NCBI RefSeq assembly: GCF_018873765.1
Contig: NC_057922.1
Coordinates: 39,080,321 to 39,144,320, forward strand
Length of the DNA stretch: 64,000 nucleotides
Direction of reading: 5' to 3'
Source: Telopea speciosissima
Lineage: Eukaryota > Streptophyta > Magnoliopsida > Proteales > Proteaceae
The notes under the pieces are model-generated. The model was not told where the DNA came from and ran no database searches. It was given only the letters and a program-made list of their open reading frames with translations. This document shows, one piece after another, positions 48,777 through 62,293 of the stretch (position 1 is the stretch's first letter; the number at the start of each line of letters is the position of its first letter). The translations under genes and the position numbers were made by a program.

Positions 48777-48983
48777 GATGAGGAAGCAGGTGAGGATGAC
48801 AAAGTCTGATGAAGTGGATGACAAGCAATCAGACTAAAACTCTTCTTCATGACAAGTGAAGAAGAAGGAATCTCAAGTTGAACACCAAAAAGCCTCGACC
48901 TCCAACAACACTTCCCGTGTAAATGGTGCAACTCCTGAATTAATTATGTCCCATGTTCCCACAATGTGAACATTTCCGCCCAT
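48777..48983 (-). pseudogene. MYB-related N-terminal fragment, second copy
   Basis: Counterpart of 24,960-25,168, with the same AATTAAT frame break, and further small changes (TGGGCGGAAATG for TGGGCAGGAAATG) at CAG/CTG-type sites. Confidence 0.7.
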
Positions 48984-49939
48984 TTTCACCTGACAGAGAA
49001 CTTCAAAACCAACCACCGACACCCACACATACAAACCAGAGAATGAAAGATAATGAGATACTCTCACTAGTGACTACTACTTAGGTTTGGTTGTGGAATA
49101 CAGGTATATATATATATGAATGTATTTGATGATGGAGGATGAAGCGTTACTAAGAAGGAAAGTGTAGGAAGGATAATTGGATGGACATGGTTTTGTTGTT
49201 GGATATTTTCCATTGTGGGACTCCAAATCAAAAAGAAATACAACAGTTAAGGAGAGTCCGACCACCATCTTTGTGTGGGTCAAAAATTTTATTTTAAAAA
49301 AATCTATAAATAAAGAGTACCTATAGTTTGGAAGACATATTATAGTGTTTAGGTGGGGACCTAGTTAATTATTTATTTTCATCTACAAATGCATTTATCT
49401 GTTCATCCATTTGGTACAAATCCCATATTAATATATTTTTGTTGTTGGGTTTTGGGAATGAGATTCACAAATTCCTAGTGCTAATGTATGATCTAAATTA
49501 AAGCTTTTGTATGATGATCCAATCCCTCTCTTGGCATGATATTTTCTGTTTTGCTCCAATGAGTCTCACGGCTTTAAAACGTGTCATATCCAATAAATTA
49601 AGGAGGTTACTCTTTATCTCTTCCTAACTCGTTGTAAGACTACATATAGTCCCAACAACCTACTCAATGGTGCAACCCACCTGCACCTCATGAGCCTACT
49701 TCATGGAACATTCCAAATGGATAATTCCATATGGAATGTAATAAGAGGGGTGAATTAATACAACATAAGAAAGAAAGGGTGGGAGAGTGTGAGTGTGTGA
49801 GTGTGTGTACGGGCAGCAAGAGGTGGGTGAGTTAGCCATAGCGAATGATCCATGAATTAAAAAAATTTCTCAATATGTAAGGAACAAGGGAGAGTTTAAA
49901 GGACTTGGAATATTGAACTCGGTTTGGAGATCCATGTAC
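48984..49939. other. Copy of CACTA interior 25,169-26,139
   Basis: No gene recognised. Confidence 0.4.
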
Positions 49940-51487
49940 CTCTCATTTGGAAGCTTGTGACAAAGACATAAAATCCTGAAATGATTTCATATGTGCCCCA
50001 AATTCAGCCAAGATTTGTTCCTCGCTTAGCCAACCTTGCATCCTGCTCAGCTTGCTCTCTTTCCACCGAGATATTTCTCTCTCCCGTTGAGAGACAATCT
50101 CTTTCAACTCGATCATTTTGCTTTCTTAGGTCCGCAATCCGAGATGCATTATGTTGGGTGCGCATTGCCTCTTTGCCCCACATCTTTGTTGGGGTTACTC
50201 CAAAGACCCATCAAGCGGACTCGCATGAGAATCCCGTCCAGAAGACCTTTGAAGATTTCTTCCTGACTTCGTGGTTTTGTTGATCTTCTTCACTTCTCTT
50301 ACTAAGCTCTATGTTTATGCTGCTCGCAAGTTATAATGAACAAGAACACTTTAATTTAGGGAATATAGAAGAGGTCAACTCAAATAGCTAAGTTGGAATG
50401 CAAACCATTATCCTTTCGATTCAGGGTCTATGAAATTTCCGCCTGCACGATCTATGTGTCAAATCAAACATCTCAATACGAGAAGGAGATAAACGTTCGA
50501 TGCTCATTTTTCTTAAAAAAAAAAAAGAATAGAAAGAAATATCGAAATTGTTGGGACTAAGAGATAGCCAACTTCAATAAAAGAAATATTAATGTAAAAC
50601 AAATCACTTACCTTCCTTTCACGTAATACGCAAAGGAAGTACTTCCCGTCGTATGGCGCATTATTTGTTTGGCCTTAATATCTTTATTTCACCGTGAAAG
50701 TTCCTACCAAGAATATTGCATTCAATTAAAACTACAAAGACAAGAACGTAGTAAAAAGTATTTAAACTACATTCATTCTATAGAAAAGTATGTTTACCAA
50801 ATGGTTATTGTCCCCCCACATCTTGAACATAGCTTCCCATTGTTCTTTAGACATACATTTCAGATCAATGTTTGCCATACGCTCAATCCGTCTCATACTT
50901 ATTGAAATGTTCGATTTCAAGAGAGATTTGTAATCCCTCCATCGAGCACAAAGTTTCTCTAGGATCCAACCCGGCTAGATTCCGTATGTCAAATTTCTCC
51001 TAAAAGAAAATAAAAGAAGATATTAGTGATCATATTATTATTATGTAAGCCATACAAATTATGGATCTGATATTAATAATACCATGACTTTGGCGCATGC
51101 ATCATCTTTGTACACTTGCGGCACTTTTCGCCAATCAGGGTACGTTAATGGTAACAAGTCGGTGTTTTTTGCTAACAACCCAATCCAAGTAGCTATTTTG
51201 GCTGTCCTTGTAGAGTTTGCTTGGCCATACTTGTTTACACCAATACAAATTTTTTCCCCACTAGGCATGTTTACAATGTCTTTTGCCATTGTTTTGCCCC
51301 TCTTGCCTCTTCCCCTACGAATCGTAAATGGCCCAACATAAGAAGAAATTAATCATCGTCAGAATAATAATACTTGACATCAAATTTAAAGAGTAACTTT
51401 ACAATTGACTAACCCGGAGTAGTAGCGCCACTATCCTCCCGGGTCCAATCCTCCGACCGGAGGTCGGGTCAAATCATCCCGACTCAT
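49940..51487 (-). CDS. CACTA Transposase_24 gene, second copy, noisy
   Basis: Counterpart of 26,140-27,685. The exon with NMPSGEKICIGVNKYGQ (51,059-51,320) is clean. The other exons carry extra changes at CAG/CTG sites, for example GACCGGAGGTCGGGTC against GACCCAGGAGGCTGGGTC in the first exon, and CGACGGGAAGTAC against CGACAGAAGTAC in the HTTGS motif, where homology supports CGACAGGAAGTAC. Confidence 0.65.
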
Positions 51488-52408
51488 GATTCTTCCCTGC
51501 TTCACTCCCGCAAAATCAATAAACTCAAATCATATATCGATAAATTTTCTATATGACAATATCAATAGTGTAAACTATTGAAAGTAATTAATCCATAATT
51601 ACATGACTTTTGGTGTGAAGTATACATTAATGTAAGCAACGGATATGACCCACTATCAAGTAAAAAATCCAAGTCTTTCTATGTCACTACAAGACTAAAA
51701 ATCGATATAGAATTGGGAGATGATGATCCAATTGCTCAATCTATCTTTCCCTCATATAGAGAAATAAGACCTTTAAATATCTCTCTAATTTGATGTCTCT
51801 CATCGTAAAATTGTGTGGTTGCATTTGTCAAGCCTCGAAACATAAAATGTTGTATGGAGTGTTATGGTGATGTATCTACACATTCTCGCACGCTTTGTTC
51901 TCAATCGAGCATGGTTTATAATTCAACCCGTATTCATTTTCTTTGGATGATTTGATTCCTTGCATTCCATAAAAATAAACAAGTAATAGAAAAATAGAAA
52001 TAACGACTTATCCAAGTTGGAGAAAGAGGAACTTATGGTTGTGTTTATCAAATCAAAAAGAGAAGAAGCTTAATCTATGTCACTAAAAGACTAAAAATCG
52101 ATATAGAATTTATTGGATATTGACTTTGAATGTTAGTGAAGGAATAAAGAACGCATTGCATTTAAGTCAAGACATTTCCATTTATTTCTCAAAGGATATG
52201 CGACTTACTTGATTTTAATGTTCAATCAATTTGATATATCATCATCTAAACTTTCCATTGAATTGATCAATCCGATGGGGGTGTCAATTATAATACCTTC
52301 CACATCGATCTTACCCAACTAAGACCGGCATCACCATTATCCCCCTCGAATGTTCTACATATTGTCTATATTGTAATGTACTGCGGTATATGTCTCCGAT
52401 CTAAATCA
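51488..52408. other. Spacer between CACTA genes, second copy
   Basis: Copy of 27,686-28,607, non-coding. Confidence 0.4.
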
Positions 52409-55400
52409 TCACGATCCGGATCCCCGCTGTCCCATATCAAAATATCCCTACTTTTAGGCCTCATGGTAACTTGCCATTCAGGCCTATGAGAATCTACAAT
52501 GTAAAACACTTGCTCGCTTGTGATGGAAGTACAAATGGTTCGGCAAGCTGATCTCGGCTACTATACAATAAATGGTTAAAATTGACAAGTACAAACCCCA
52601 ACTCATCTTCCTCTACTCCCTTTCGTTATCAACCCAATCACAATGAAATAATATTACTTTGAGATCCTCTCGCATATTCCAATTCAACTACTTTTTTCAA
52701 CAAACCATAATACGTGATAATTCCTTCAATAGGATGTCTATCTCTTGAACTCGGAGTAATCTTCCAAATTGCCGTAATAAGGACCCCGCTATTTTGAGTT
52801 TTCCTATGCTTCTCATGTGACTTACTACGAAACTTGATGCCATTATAGATGTATTCATTATAACTTCTCACATCCAAGTTAGGACCTCGAGCAAGCCATC
52901 TCGATATGATGAGGCACCTCCTCCCCATTCTCGGCGTAGATGCAAGATCCGATGACACAATATTAAGCCACATATAAGAAGATATAGGCTCTAACCTAGC
53001 TCCCAAACAATTGAAATGTGTTGCACTTACATGCTCATTGAACCAAGTGGAAACTCCTTAGCATGTCTTGTCGAAATAAGATGTGGGCGAGATTTACGAC
53101 CCATTAATCTTTGCAACTTCTCTTTGTGGAGCCTAGAAGTATGTACATAATTTTCTTAAGAACTATTACTTTCTCATAAACATATAAAATATAAAGTTCA
53201 ATCAAATATAAATATATTGTAAATAGAACATTGATATGTAATACTTACTTTCGGTATTCATTTAATCCATCATAGTTCTTTAGCACGCACCGATGAGCCT
53301 GGTCCCTTTCTTGAATGTCTAGTCGTAATATCTCACACTTCCCTACAGGCCTACCTGTTCTTGAGAAAATAGAGATTGGATGTTCTAGTTCGTTGAACCC
53401 GCATTTCTCGATTGCTCTATTCGACCTTGTTTCCACACCTTCAAAGTATCTAGAGTAGAAAGTCAAACACTCATCCCCTATGTATCCTTCTCGCTATTGA
53501 TCCTCCGGCCGACTAAGATTGCGCACGTAGTCCTTAAGTTGTTTAAGGAACCTAAACACAAATAAATTTATGACATTATTTAATGATCATAATATGAAAC
53601 CTACACTAGTAGCTTCACTTTTTAAGCCAAAAATTTCAAACTAACCTCTCTATTGGATACATCCAACGGTATTGCTCGACCAGCCAAGCTAGCTTCATGG
53701 GCTAAATGAATAATCAAGTGAACCATAATATCAAAGAATGAAGGTGGGAAAAGCTTTTCCATATTGCTAAGTGTTATGCCAACACTTTCACCAAGCCTCT
53801 TAAAGTCCTCCTCTTTCCCAACATTACTACACAAATCCCAAAAAATGCACATAATTGTATTAATATAATGGTAACATTCTTAGGCAACACACCACGCAAT
53901 GCTACCGGAAGAAGTTGTTGCATCATGATATGACAATCATGGCTCTTCATTCCTAATATGTTACGTTCTTGCACACACCGTGAGATATTACCGCAAAGGC
54001 CATCCGGAACTTTTACACCCCTTAAAACGGAACAAAACAAATCTTTGTCCAGAGACATTGTGTAGCATGCCGAGGTATGAATATTTTATCCTTCCCTTCA
54101 ATAAACTTTGGTGAAGAACTGATCGTATTTCGATCTCTCTCGATCTAAACGTGCCTTCACGTTATCCTTTGTCTTTTTTTAAGATCCAACAATGTGCCAA
54201 TGATACTATCACATACGCTCTTCTCAATATGCATCACGCCTAAATTGTGACGGATTAGATTAGATCTCCAAGATGGCAATTCAAAGAATATACTCTTCTT
54301 CTTCCAATTAAATGGAAGCTTTGGGCTGTTTTAACTTCCTTCGCTTCTTCTTCTTCTTCCCATGCTTGTCAATAATATCTTTCCCAAATAAAGGAAACCG
54401 AACACCTTCCAGCTCCTCCAAAATATCGTAACCCGATAGTGGCTTTGGTTGTAGTTCATGTTCCTCATAGCCATCAAAGCTCTTTTATCACGCCGAAATC
54501 TATGTCCTTGGGGAAGGAATCGACGATGACCTAAATAATGTGTTTCCTCCCATATTTAAGCCAACGAGAAGTAGTATTCTTGTTGCAAAGATGGACAAGC
54601 GAAAACACCTTTAGTACTCCAACCCGATAATACCGCATAAGCCGGAAATCATTAATGGTCCATAACAAACATGCATTTAGCTTAAACTTCTCCTTCTTAT
54701 ATGCATCGTAAGTTACAACCCCTGTTCCATAATTCTTTCAACTCTTCTATCAATGGCTGTAAATATATATCTATATCATTGCCAGGTTGTCGTGGTCCAG
54801 GAATAAGCAAAGTAAGCATGAGATACTCGCTTCATGCACATCCATGGTGGCAAATTGTAAGGCATCACAACAACAGCCATATGCTATACTTTTACACTCA
54901 TTGACTTGAACGGGTTGAATCCATCACTAGCTAATCCAAGTCTGATATTACGAGGCTCCTCACTAAAAGTAGGATGCAACTTATCAAACTCTTTCCACGC
55001 TTGCCCATCACCGGGTGTCGTAACCTTTGATCGTTTGTACGACCCTCGTAGTGCCACCTCATGTTAAATGAGGTTTTAGACGACATGTATAACCTTTGCA
55101 ACCTTGGGATCAATGGAAAATGGCGTAATGTCTTAGCGGGGATTTTCTTATCTACTGATGTATATCTTGAAGTACCACATTTGGAGCAAGTCGTGGCTTT
55201 CTCTTGTCCCTTCCAATACAACATACAATCATTTGGGCACGCATCAATCTTGTTGTAATTAAGCCCCAAGTCCTTGATGATCTTCTTTGTTTCGTACATA
55301 TTTTTTGGTAAAGTATTCGGCTCGGGAAGTGCCTCTTGCAACAACTCTAACAAAGATTGTGAATGCTTTGTCGGTCATTTTGCAAAGGCATTTTATGTGA

Positions 55401-55918
55401 TATATACGAAGAATGAAGGACAGTCTGGTAAACTTCACGCATCCTGGATACAACTCCTTCTTTGCATCTTCCATCAATCGATCAAATTTATCGCCGACGG
55501 TACTCCCACCCTCTGTACACTCACCGGTGACACCATCCTCTATTTCTTCATTTGTATTTATTCCACGCATCTCATTTAACATAGTATGTGTAACATCATA
55601 TGTTTCACCTTCCTCATGTACCACTGTGTTAACATGGTGAATTGTATGTGAAGATGAACCTTCCCCATGGTAACTCCATTTCGTATAATTCCATACGATT
55701 CCATCAACTATCAAATGTTCTAACATCGTATCTCTAGTCATGCGTAGTTGATTTACGCAATTTACACATGGGCATAGTATCCGATTTCCTACCGCAATAC
55801 TAGAAAATGCATACTCTATGAATTTGTTGACTTCTAATTTATATTGTGAAGACAATGGAAATTTGGATCCTTGACTTTCCAATCCAACTCCCGGGCATGG
55901 TTTATCGCTGGTCCGCAA
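52409..55918 (-). CDS. CACTA TNP2 transposase, second copy
   Basis: Counterpart of 28,608-32,127. The N-terminal region is readable here (55,259-55,918: KLEVNKFIEYAFSSIAVGNR then CPCVNCVNQ, the transposase-associated domain with its Cys-x-x-Cys), in frame with the start of the TNP2 core. The junction into DUF4218 is also in frame here (CSVLRGVKVPDGLCGNISRC, 53,774-54,058), unlike copy 1. The core between 54,060 and 54,930 is broken by many small indels, mostly at CAG/CTG sites. Same family role as copy 1. Confidence 0.8.
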
Positions 55919-56648
55919 TCAAACTTGAGATAAGAAAACCAAAAACAAAGACTTAGATCGAAATCAATAGCTTTTTTGTAGGTTTAAAACAGATCTAAGA
56001 TGAGGATAAGAACCAAGGTACACAGAATAGAAATAAAGGTAAAGTAAGGCTGAAACTGATTAGCAGAAAAGTATGATTTTTTTTTGGATGAATGAAAAGT
56101 ATGAAATTAAAGCAAGTAGAATCAAGATAAAAGGGAGAATTAACTTGTGCAATGTAGAGAAAATTTAAAGAAAACTAACCTGATCTACTTGAGCAACGGA
56201 GAAAAAAGGATGAAGGCTATGAAACAGGAATCCCACCTGATCCTATCAGAGCTGTCATGGGGGTTAGGTGACCCAAGGCGGTGGAGAGGGCCAAAGTTGA
56301 AGGTGACACCAAGTAGGCGAACAAGGTACCCGCCTAGGCGACCAAAGCGCCTGGACACCTAGGCTATGCCTTCACAACTATGGATCCTATGCCAAATCCA
56401 TAGCAGAACTATTGTGCTGTTACATGTTACTTCATTCAGATATATTAGCAGTTGACCACCTTAATTAATCAGCCTTTTATTAGCAAGGACCTAGCTTGAT
56501 GGTTGAACCAAAGCTCTTCACAATGGCTCATTTATGTTGGATAATAATTTGGTAATTAAGACTGTCTCTATTATTCAGAAAAATAGATCTCTTATTGATC
56601 TAGTAAATAGGTTAATAATAGTAAGGGCCACATCTACTAGGACTGCAA
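55919..56648. other. Copy of 32,128-32,858
   Basis: Leader-like region with the CTAGGCG-type repeat; clean in this copy. Confidence 0.4.
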
Positions 56649-57610
56649 CTATATTTTGGACATCATCGTGAAACCAAGCTTATTAGCCTTTTCCGGTGAC
56701 AGCAAAATCTTGTGTGAGCATCTGAATAAGATATCCATGAAAGGCAAATTAGCTAGATCTTCCATCTTGGTTTGTCTCAGACCTTCCTTCTTCACAGTCT
56801 CTTCCCATATACTTCCCTTATCAGTCATGAATTCCGAAAACCGTAAATCCGATGAAAACATTTCTTCTTCAATCAATTTCACTCCAAATTTTATTCCAAA
56901 TGCAAGCCAGATATCCTTCCAAGTGAAGCTTGGACCATTCGTGACATTAAATGCTTGACCTTTAGTAGATGAGATATTTTCATTTGTTTATGCCCAAATA
57001 TGTTGTTCAGCAACAAGCCGTGCATCTGCACCACCAATATAAACTTCTTCCCAACACTCTTTTGAACCTCCAAATAAGAAGGGAAGGTTAAGATATTTAC
57101 ATATTGAAGCATAGACACAAAGCCCACCTATGAAGTTATAATAAGTTCTATTACAAATCCCAATAAGCAATCCTGGTCTGTGAACTGACCAAGCCACCTT
57201 CCCTTCTAGTTTCTCCATCAACAAATCCTCAAGAATGTAGTTGAAGATGTGACCTTCATCAACTCTTGGGCTATCTTCATAGTAAAGAATTGGTTTACTA
57301 TTAGAAGGGCTAGGGCTAGTAAGAGAGAGATAGTGCTTACCTCTAGTTTGAAGAGAGACATGTTTTAATGCTTTGGCTTTAGGGAGAATAGCATTCAAAG
57401 CATTGGACATCATAGCTTTGTTCTGTTCACAACACTCAGGGGAATCCAATGGGTATTGGCTTGCCCAAGTGATCCAATACACATGAGTTACATCTTCAAG
57501 CAAAGAGACCTTCTCCGTAGTTTGAATTGGGTCTAAGAGGTCACATGAGATGAATCGATAGTTAGAACTTGGAATTTGGAGTTTACCGCTTACGAGCTAT
57601 GCCATACAAC
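56649..57610 (-). pseudogene. PRISE-family 5-beta-reductase (VEP1/iridoid-synthase-like) fragment
   Basis: The minus strand reads WKLYGIARK, a frame change, then [86 protein letters not shown]-type [11 protein letters not shown], a TAA, then [18 protein letters not shown] and [15 protein letters not shown]. These are short-chain dehydrogenase-like enzymes that reduce enones (progesterone 5-beta-reductase, iridoid synthase). The usual catalytic YxxxxE/K region reads [10 protein letters not shown], close to YALEDLL of the family. The N-terminal glycine-rich NADPH loop is missing, and the C-terminus stops early at FTMMSKI. One in-frame TAA follows HIWA. It is captured host DNA within the CACTA element. 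Confidence 0.85.
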
Positions 57611-58616
57611 TTCCATCCAACTCTAATTCTCTCAAACACATCCTTAGAAATGGCAAAAGGGATCGACAGCAGGCCCCCCACCTAGAATCGATTTTTTAGA
57701 ATAGAAACATTGCCATACAGAGCCTTATTGGCTTCGTTTCTAATTCTGTGCAGCTACTTTCTATTTGCTATACTAATTTGTTCCTTAAGTGATATTTTAA
57801 GGCTTGCTATTTTTTTAGTTAAGTTGCTGTTTGCTACTGATTCTAACCTTATATTTCTAATTTTAGTCATCACAACCTCTTGATTTTTCCCAATCTAACT
57901 GTCGGATTCACTTTAATTTTAGCAACCCATTCCTCACACATAATATGCGTTGTGATGAGAGTTGCAAACAGATCTTGCCGATATTGCTCTTTTGGAGGGT
58001 TATTGATGATCTTGTTCTAGACCATAGCAGCTATTGGTTCAACTTTGGGTGCATTTCTCAAAATTTTTTGACACGATTCTTATGGACTTGCATGAGTCCT
58101 TTCGGTAATGTTGACTATGCAAATTTCAGGTAACATTTGAAACAAATTATTGGTGATGTAAGTAATTGGAAGACAGATTTTTCCCCCTCTTGTAAGTATT
58201 CTTATTCTTCTCTTTCTTTTCTCTTTTTTATTTGTGGCTAGTCATTCCTGTACCACCATATCCTAGGTACTGAACCAAACCAACCCTGTCACCACTAAAT
58301 TACAAACAAAAACTCATCACTGCCCCAATCCATCTCAATATAGGGTGTGGTGAGGCAAAGCGGGATCCTATAAAACCCCAACCATACATGAAGTACTAAA
58401 TGTTTCTAATTTATATCAATTTTGAAATACTGAAAGAAATAATAGTTACTACATTCAATAAGACTACATGAGTCTAATGAGACAACATGCATAGTTGGTA
58501 TAACAAGGTAGACAAATTACATAGCCGTTTTTGTTAGGAAGCAATTAAGAGGTTCTTCAGAAAACATTCTAAAAGGGAGATATACATGAAATAAACATAC
58601 TATGGTATCCGTCGTT

Positions 58617-58680
58617 GAAAATTATATTTGGCTACGGAACATATTTCTTACCGTCGCAAAAAATCATATTTCTTGTAGTG
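58617..58680. repeat. Internal CACTA terminus, second copy
   Basis: Ends CATATTTCTTGTAGTG, followed by ATG, as at 34,892. Confidence 0.75.
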
Positions 58681-59206
58681 ATGCTTAATCCCTACAACTG
58701 TTCGTTAACCTACTGGAGTTGTGTTGCTGATATATTGTGAGTTCTGACCTTTTCTTGGAGTTCTATTGCTAAAACTTCTCCTTCCTTATATTTCTCAATC
58801 TGCCCAGCAGATCTTTGAGATTATTTGGATACTTCCTCCACCGCTAGTATTCTTCCATTGACCAGAAGTTGAACCACATCCACTAGTTAGTTCTATTGAA
58901 AATTAGTCAGTTACTAATTCCGAACTTACTTACTAATTTCAGAACTATGTCTATATTTCCTAATTTAACCATTGGATCTCAATCACACTTAAAGGAGTTA
59001 TTCATCCATCTTAGAGGCCTGTTCGACCTTGTTCCCCACCCCATCTGAGTTCTGATTTATCAGATATCAATAGTTTCCAATTCTGGTCCTGCAGTCCTAC
59101 CTTGTGGGTGATTCTGTACTTTGTTGTTTTTGAACCTAGAATAAAAAGAATTATATTAAATAAATGAACCTGGAGATTTGACTTGTTTGGAGTTTTTTAT
59201 GAGTGA

Positions 59207-59398
<192 letters not shown>

Positions 59399-60552
59399 TG
59401 AATGCTTGTTACTTTGATCTCTATCTGCAGGTAAAACATATAAGATTGTACTACAATGATTTCAGTTTCTTTATTAGAGATCAGGAAATAGTGAACCCTT
59501 GGCTCATTTACTACTAAGTAACTAGCCTTCAAGCATCAATGATGCCGCTGCCGATTATATTATTGAAGTGGCACTGTTCTATAATGAGGCAACAGTTGTT
59601 CAAGAGGTTCTAAACAAGTTACAGTTAATTTCAGGGGTAAGGAAGAACAAATTTTCATTTAATTATTAGTATTATTATTTTTCAAGTTATGGATCAAGTA
59701 TTTTCACAATTAAGCCTACTGCCATAATCAAGTATTGCACAGATTAATGATACCTCCTACTTTGATTTGACAACCGGGTGGAGCAAGAGGACAAAAAACT
59801 TAGAAATAGAGGACTTTGGGAAGTGCCTCATCCATGGCTTAATGTTTTTAAACCAAAATCACAAATAAAACCATGTAAAGACCTTCTGCTCAAAACCATC
59901 TCTGCCATTCCCCCTAATGGACCAATGCTAATCTACTCAATTCTTAGACACTAGTAAGAATTAAACCCAGAAATGCTTATAGCTTTAAACGATATACAAA
60001 TGCTTTAAACCCAAAAAAAATTAAGCTGTACAAATACTTATATCTTTAAACATATACAGAGCTTTAAACCCCCCCCAAAAAAAAAAAACATGCTCAACAA
60101 AACCGTGAAATGGAAACATTGCACTCAACCTTAAATAGAGAGAGAGAGAGAGAGAAAGAGACAAACCTTGCAGAGAGAACTCGTTGCCACCGTAGGCAAA
60201 TCGCTCGTAGGGGGGGAGGCAGACAGTAGAGAAGGGAGTGGGAAGGTTGCAGAGATGGGGGAGGCGATAGTAGAGAAGGGGTTGCGGCTAGGGAATCAAA
60301 GAGGTGTGAGTCCGATTGGGGGTTTATGAGAGATGTGAGTCCGATTGGAGGTTAGGGTTTCACGATGAGAGAGGCTTTTGAAACACTGAAATTGTTGGTG
60401 GCAGGTTTGAGATCGAAAAATGTAAAACTCATCGGAAAAGGAGGTACTCCAGCAGTAATGACAGCAGGCTTGAAATCAACAGAGGGGGAGGAGCTAGCGC
60501 TTGACCGCTGATCTCTTCTCCGTCGTGCGAGAATGGGGTAGAGATGGTTGGC

Positions 60553-60553
<1 letters not shown>

Positions 60554-60619
<66 letters not shown>
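60554..60619. repeat. (GA)n microsatellite, about 66 bp
   Basis: Uninterrupted GA units, counterpart of 36,752-36,812. Confidence 0.9.
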
Positions 60620-60620
<1 letters not shown>

Positions 60621-60694
60621 TTTCATGAGGGAATGGGATAGAAGAATGCGGGAAGCTGGAAACTCAGGAGCCCGCTAAAAATTTAAGGCAATTG

Positions 60695-61244
60695 GGCGAC
60701 GGTATCTTTAGTACTGTCGTTAAACATATCATAAAATCGCGACGATAAGACTTATACCGTCGTTATACATGTATAATCCACGACGGAAAAATATATACCG
60801 TCGCCTAATTTTAGTTTCTATGACAGATAATTTAGAGCCGTCAAGGAAAATAATATTTTGCTCCGATATTTGGCTACGGACCATGTTTCTAACCGTCGGA
60901 AAAAATAAAATTCCACGGGGGAAAATACACACCGTTGCCCAATTAGAGTTTCCACGACGAATAGTCACAAACCGTCGCCGAAAATAATATTCTGCTACGC
61001 TACTATATTAACCGTCGTAGAAAATTATATTTGGCTATGGACCATATTTCTAACCGTCGGAAAAAATAACATTCCACGGGGGAAAATATACACCGTTGCC
61101 CAATTAGAGTTTCCACGACGGATAGTCACAAACCGTCGCAGAAAATAATATTCTGCTACGCTACTATATTAACCGTCGTAGAAAATTATATTTGGCTACG
61201 GACCATATTTCTTACCGTCGGAAAAAATAGGATTTCTTGTAGTG
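60695..61244. repeat. CACTA right end, second copy
   Basis: Subterminal ACCGTCG array with the same 158-bp tandem unit, ending TAGGATTTCTTGTAGTG and then ACT. Confidence 0.85.
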
Positions 61245-62293
61245 ACTCTAGAGAAATAAAGCAACGTAGATTGGGACTCCATCCCCCCCCCCCCCCCCAC
61301 CCAAATCTCTCAAACATAAAAGTTGCACCTAATCGTTATAAAAATTTCCACTTTGTAATGATTTGACTTTACTTTCCTTCTTTGCATTTTCTTTACAACC
61401 AAAGGGAAGCCTTGGAGTTTAGATGGTTTGGCATCACTCCTACATTCAGCAGAGACATGAAAAGAGACAAACCTGGTTCGCAATGGGGGGGAGAGCAAAA
61501 AAATCTTGAAGAGCAATTAAAACCCAAAACTCGATCAATCTTCATTACCCATCAATGCACCCATTGACCACCTCTTTGTTCTTCCCGTCTCTCTCTCTCT
61601 CTCTCTCGGCTTCGCTCTTCTTGATTTTTTTTTTGGTAGAAGCTTTTCTTGATTTTTGAAAATGGTACAGAGAGAGGAGAGAGACGAGAGCGGGAAATAG
61701 GAGACGTGAGAGTTACTCTTTATTTGGGAACTGCTTACGTGGAGAGAGGAGAGAGAAGATCAGAGTGGTTTTGAGGAAAGAGTGGAGAGAGGAGAGAGAG
61801 AGAGTCATAAGTATATAAATAACTTAAATTTTGAAAAACTAGCCATTGGATTTGTGGCTGACTCATGTTGAACATCCGTAAAAGGAACCTCACAACCGTA
61901 TAGGTGAGGGAACCTTAGAGGAAAAAAATCCCTAAACCCCTACTCCCCCACTAATTCGATTCCTTTCTTGGAATTTAAAACAAGAGATAAGAAGGGGGGG
62001 AAGGAATCGATCACTTAAGTGATCGTTCCTCCTTCTCTTGTCTTGGGCCTGCGATCAGCCCCCACATGTGGGCGATCAAGTTGGGCCCAAAGCCCATTAA
62101 CTTTTTACATCCCCCAAATCGTCGATCTAGTGAAATCCTTTTTTACAATCTTACTATACAACTTCAGTCTTCAAGACCTCAGTTGCGAGGTTTTTCCTCC
62201 CTTGCAACAGGCGGGAAAGCCTAAATTCAAAGAGAGATATAGAGCGCGAGAGCCAGAAAGAGATGCAGAGGTAACCCTTGGAGAGAAGGAGAG
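61245..62293 (+). promoter_or_regulatory. Upstream region and 5' leader of CAP-D3
   Basis: About 1.05 kb lie between the CACTA terminus and the CAP-D3 ATG. It includes a C17-type homopolymer run near 61,286, the repeated segment 61,529-61,931 (inverted copy at 3,754), a CT microsatellite near 61,590, and TATATAAATA at 61,812 as a candidate TATA box. If the element inserted here, any control sequence more than 1 kb upstream was displaced by it. Confidence 0.4.

Noticed and set aside
39877-55500. Cytosine deamination (RIP-like or methylation decay) as the cause of CAG/CTG differences
   Set aside because: Deamination would give CAG to TAG/CAA and CTG to TTG. The observed changes are mostly lost or shuffled bases such as CAG to CG and CTG to CCG or TCG.
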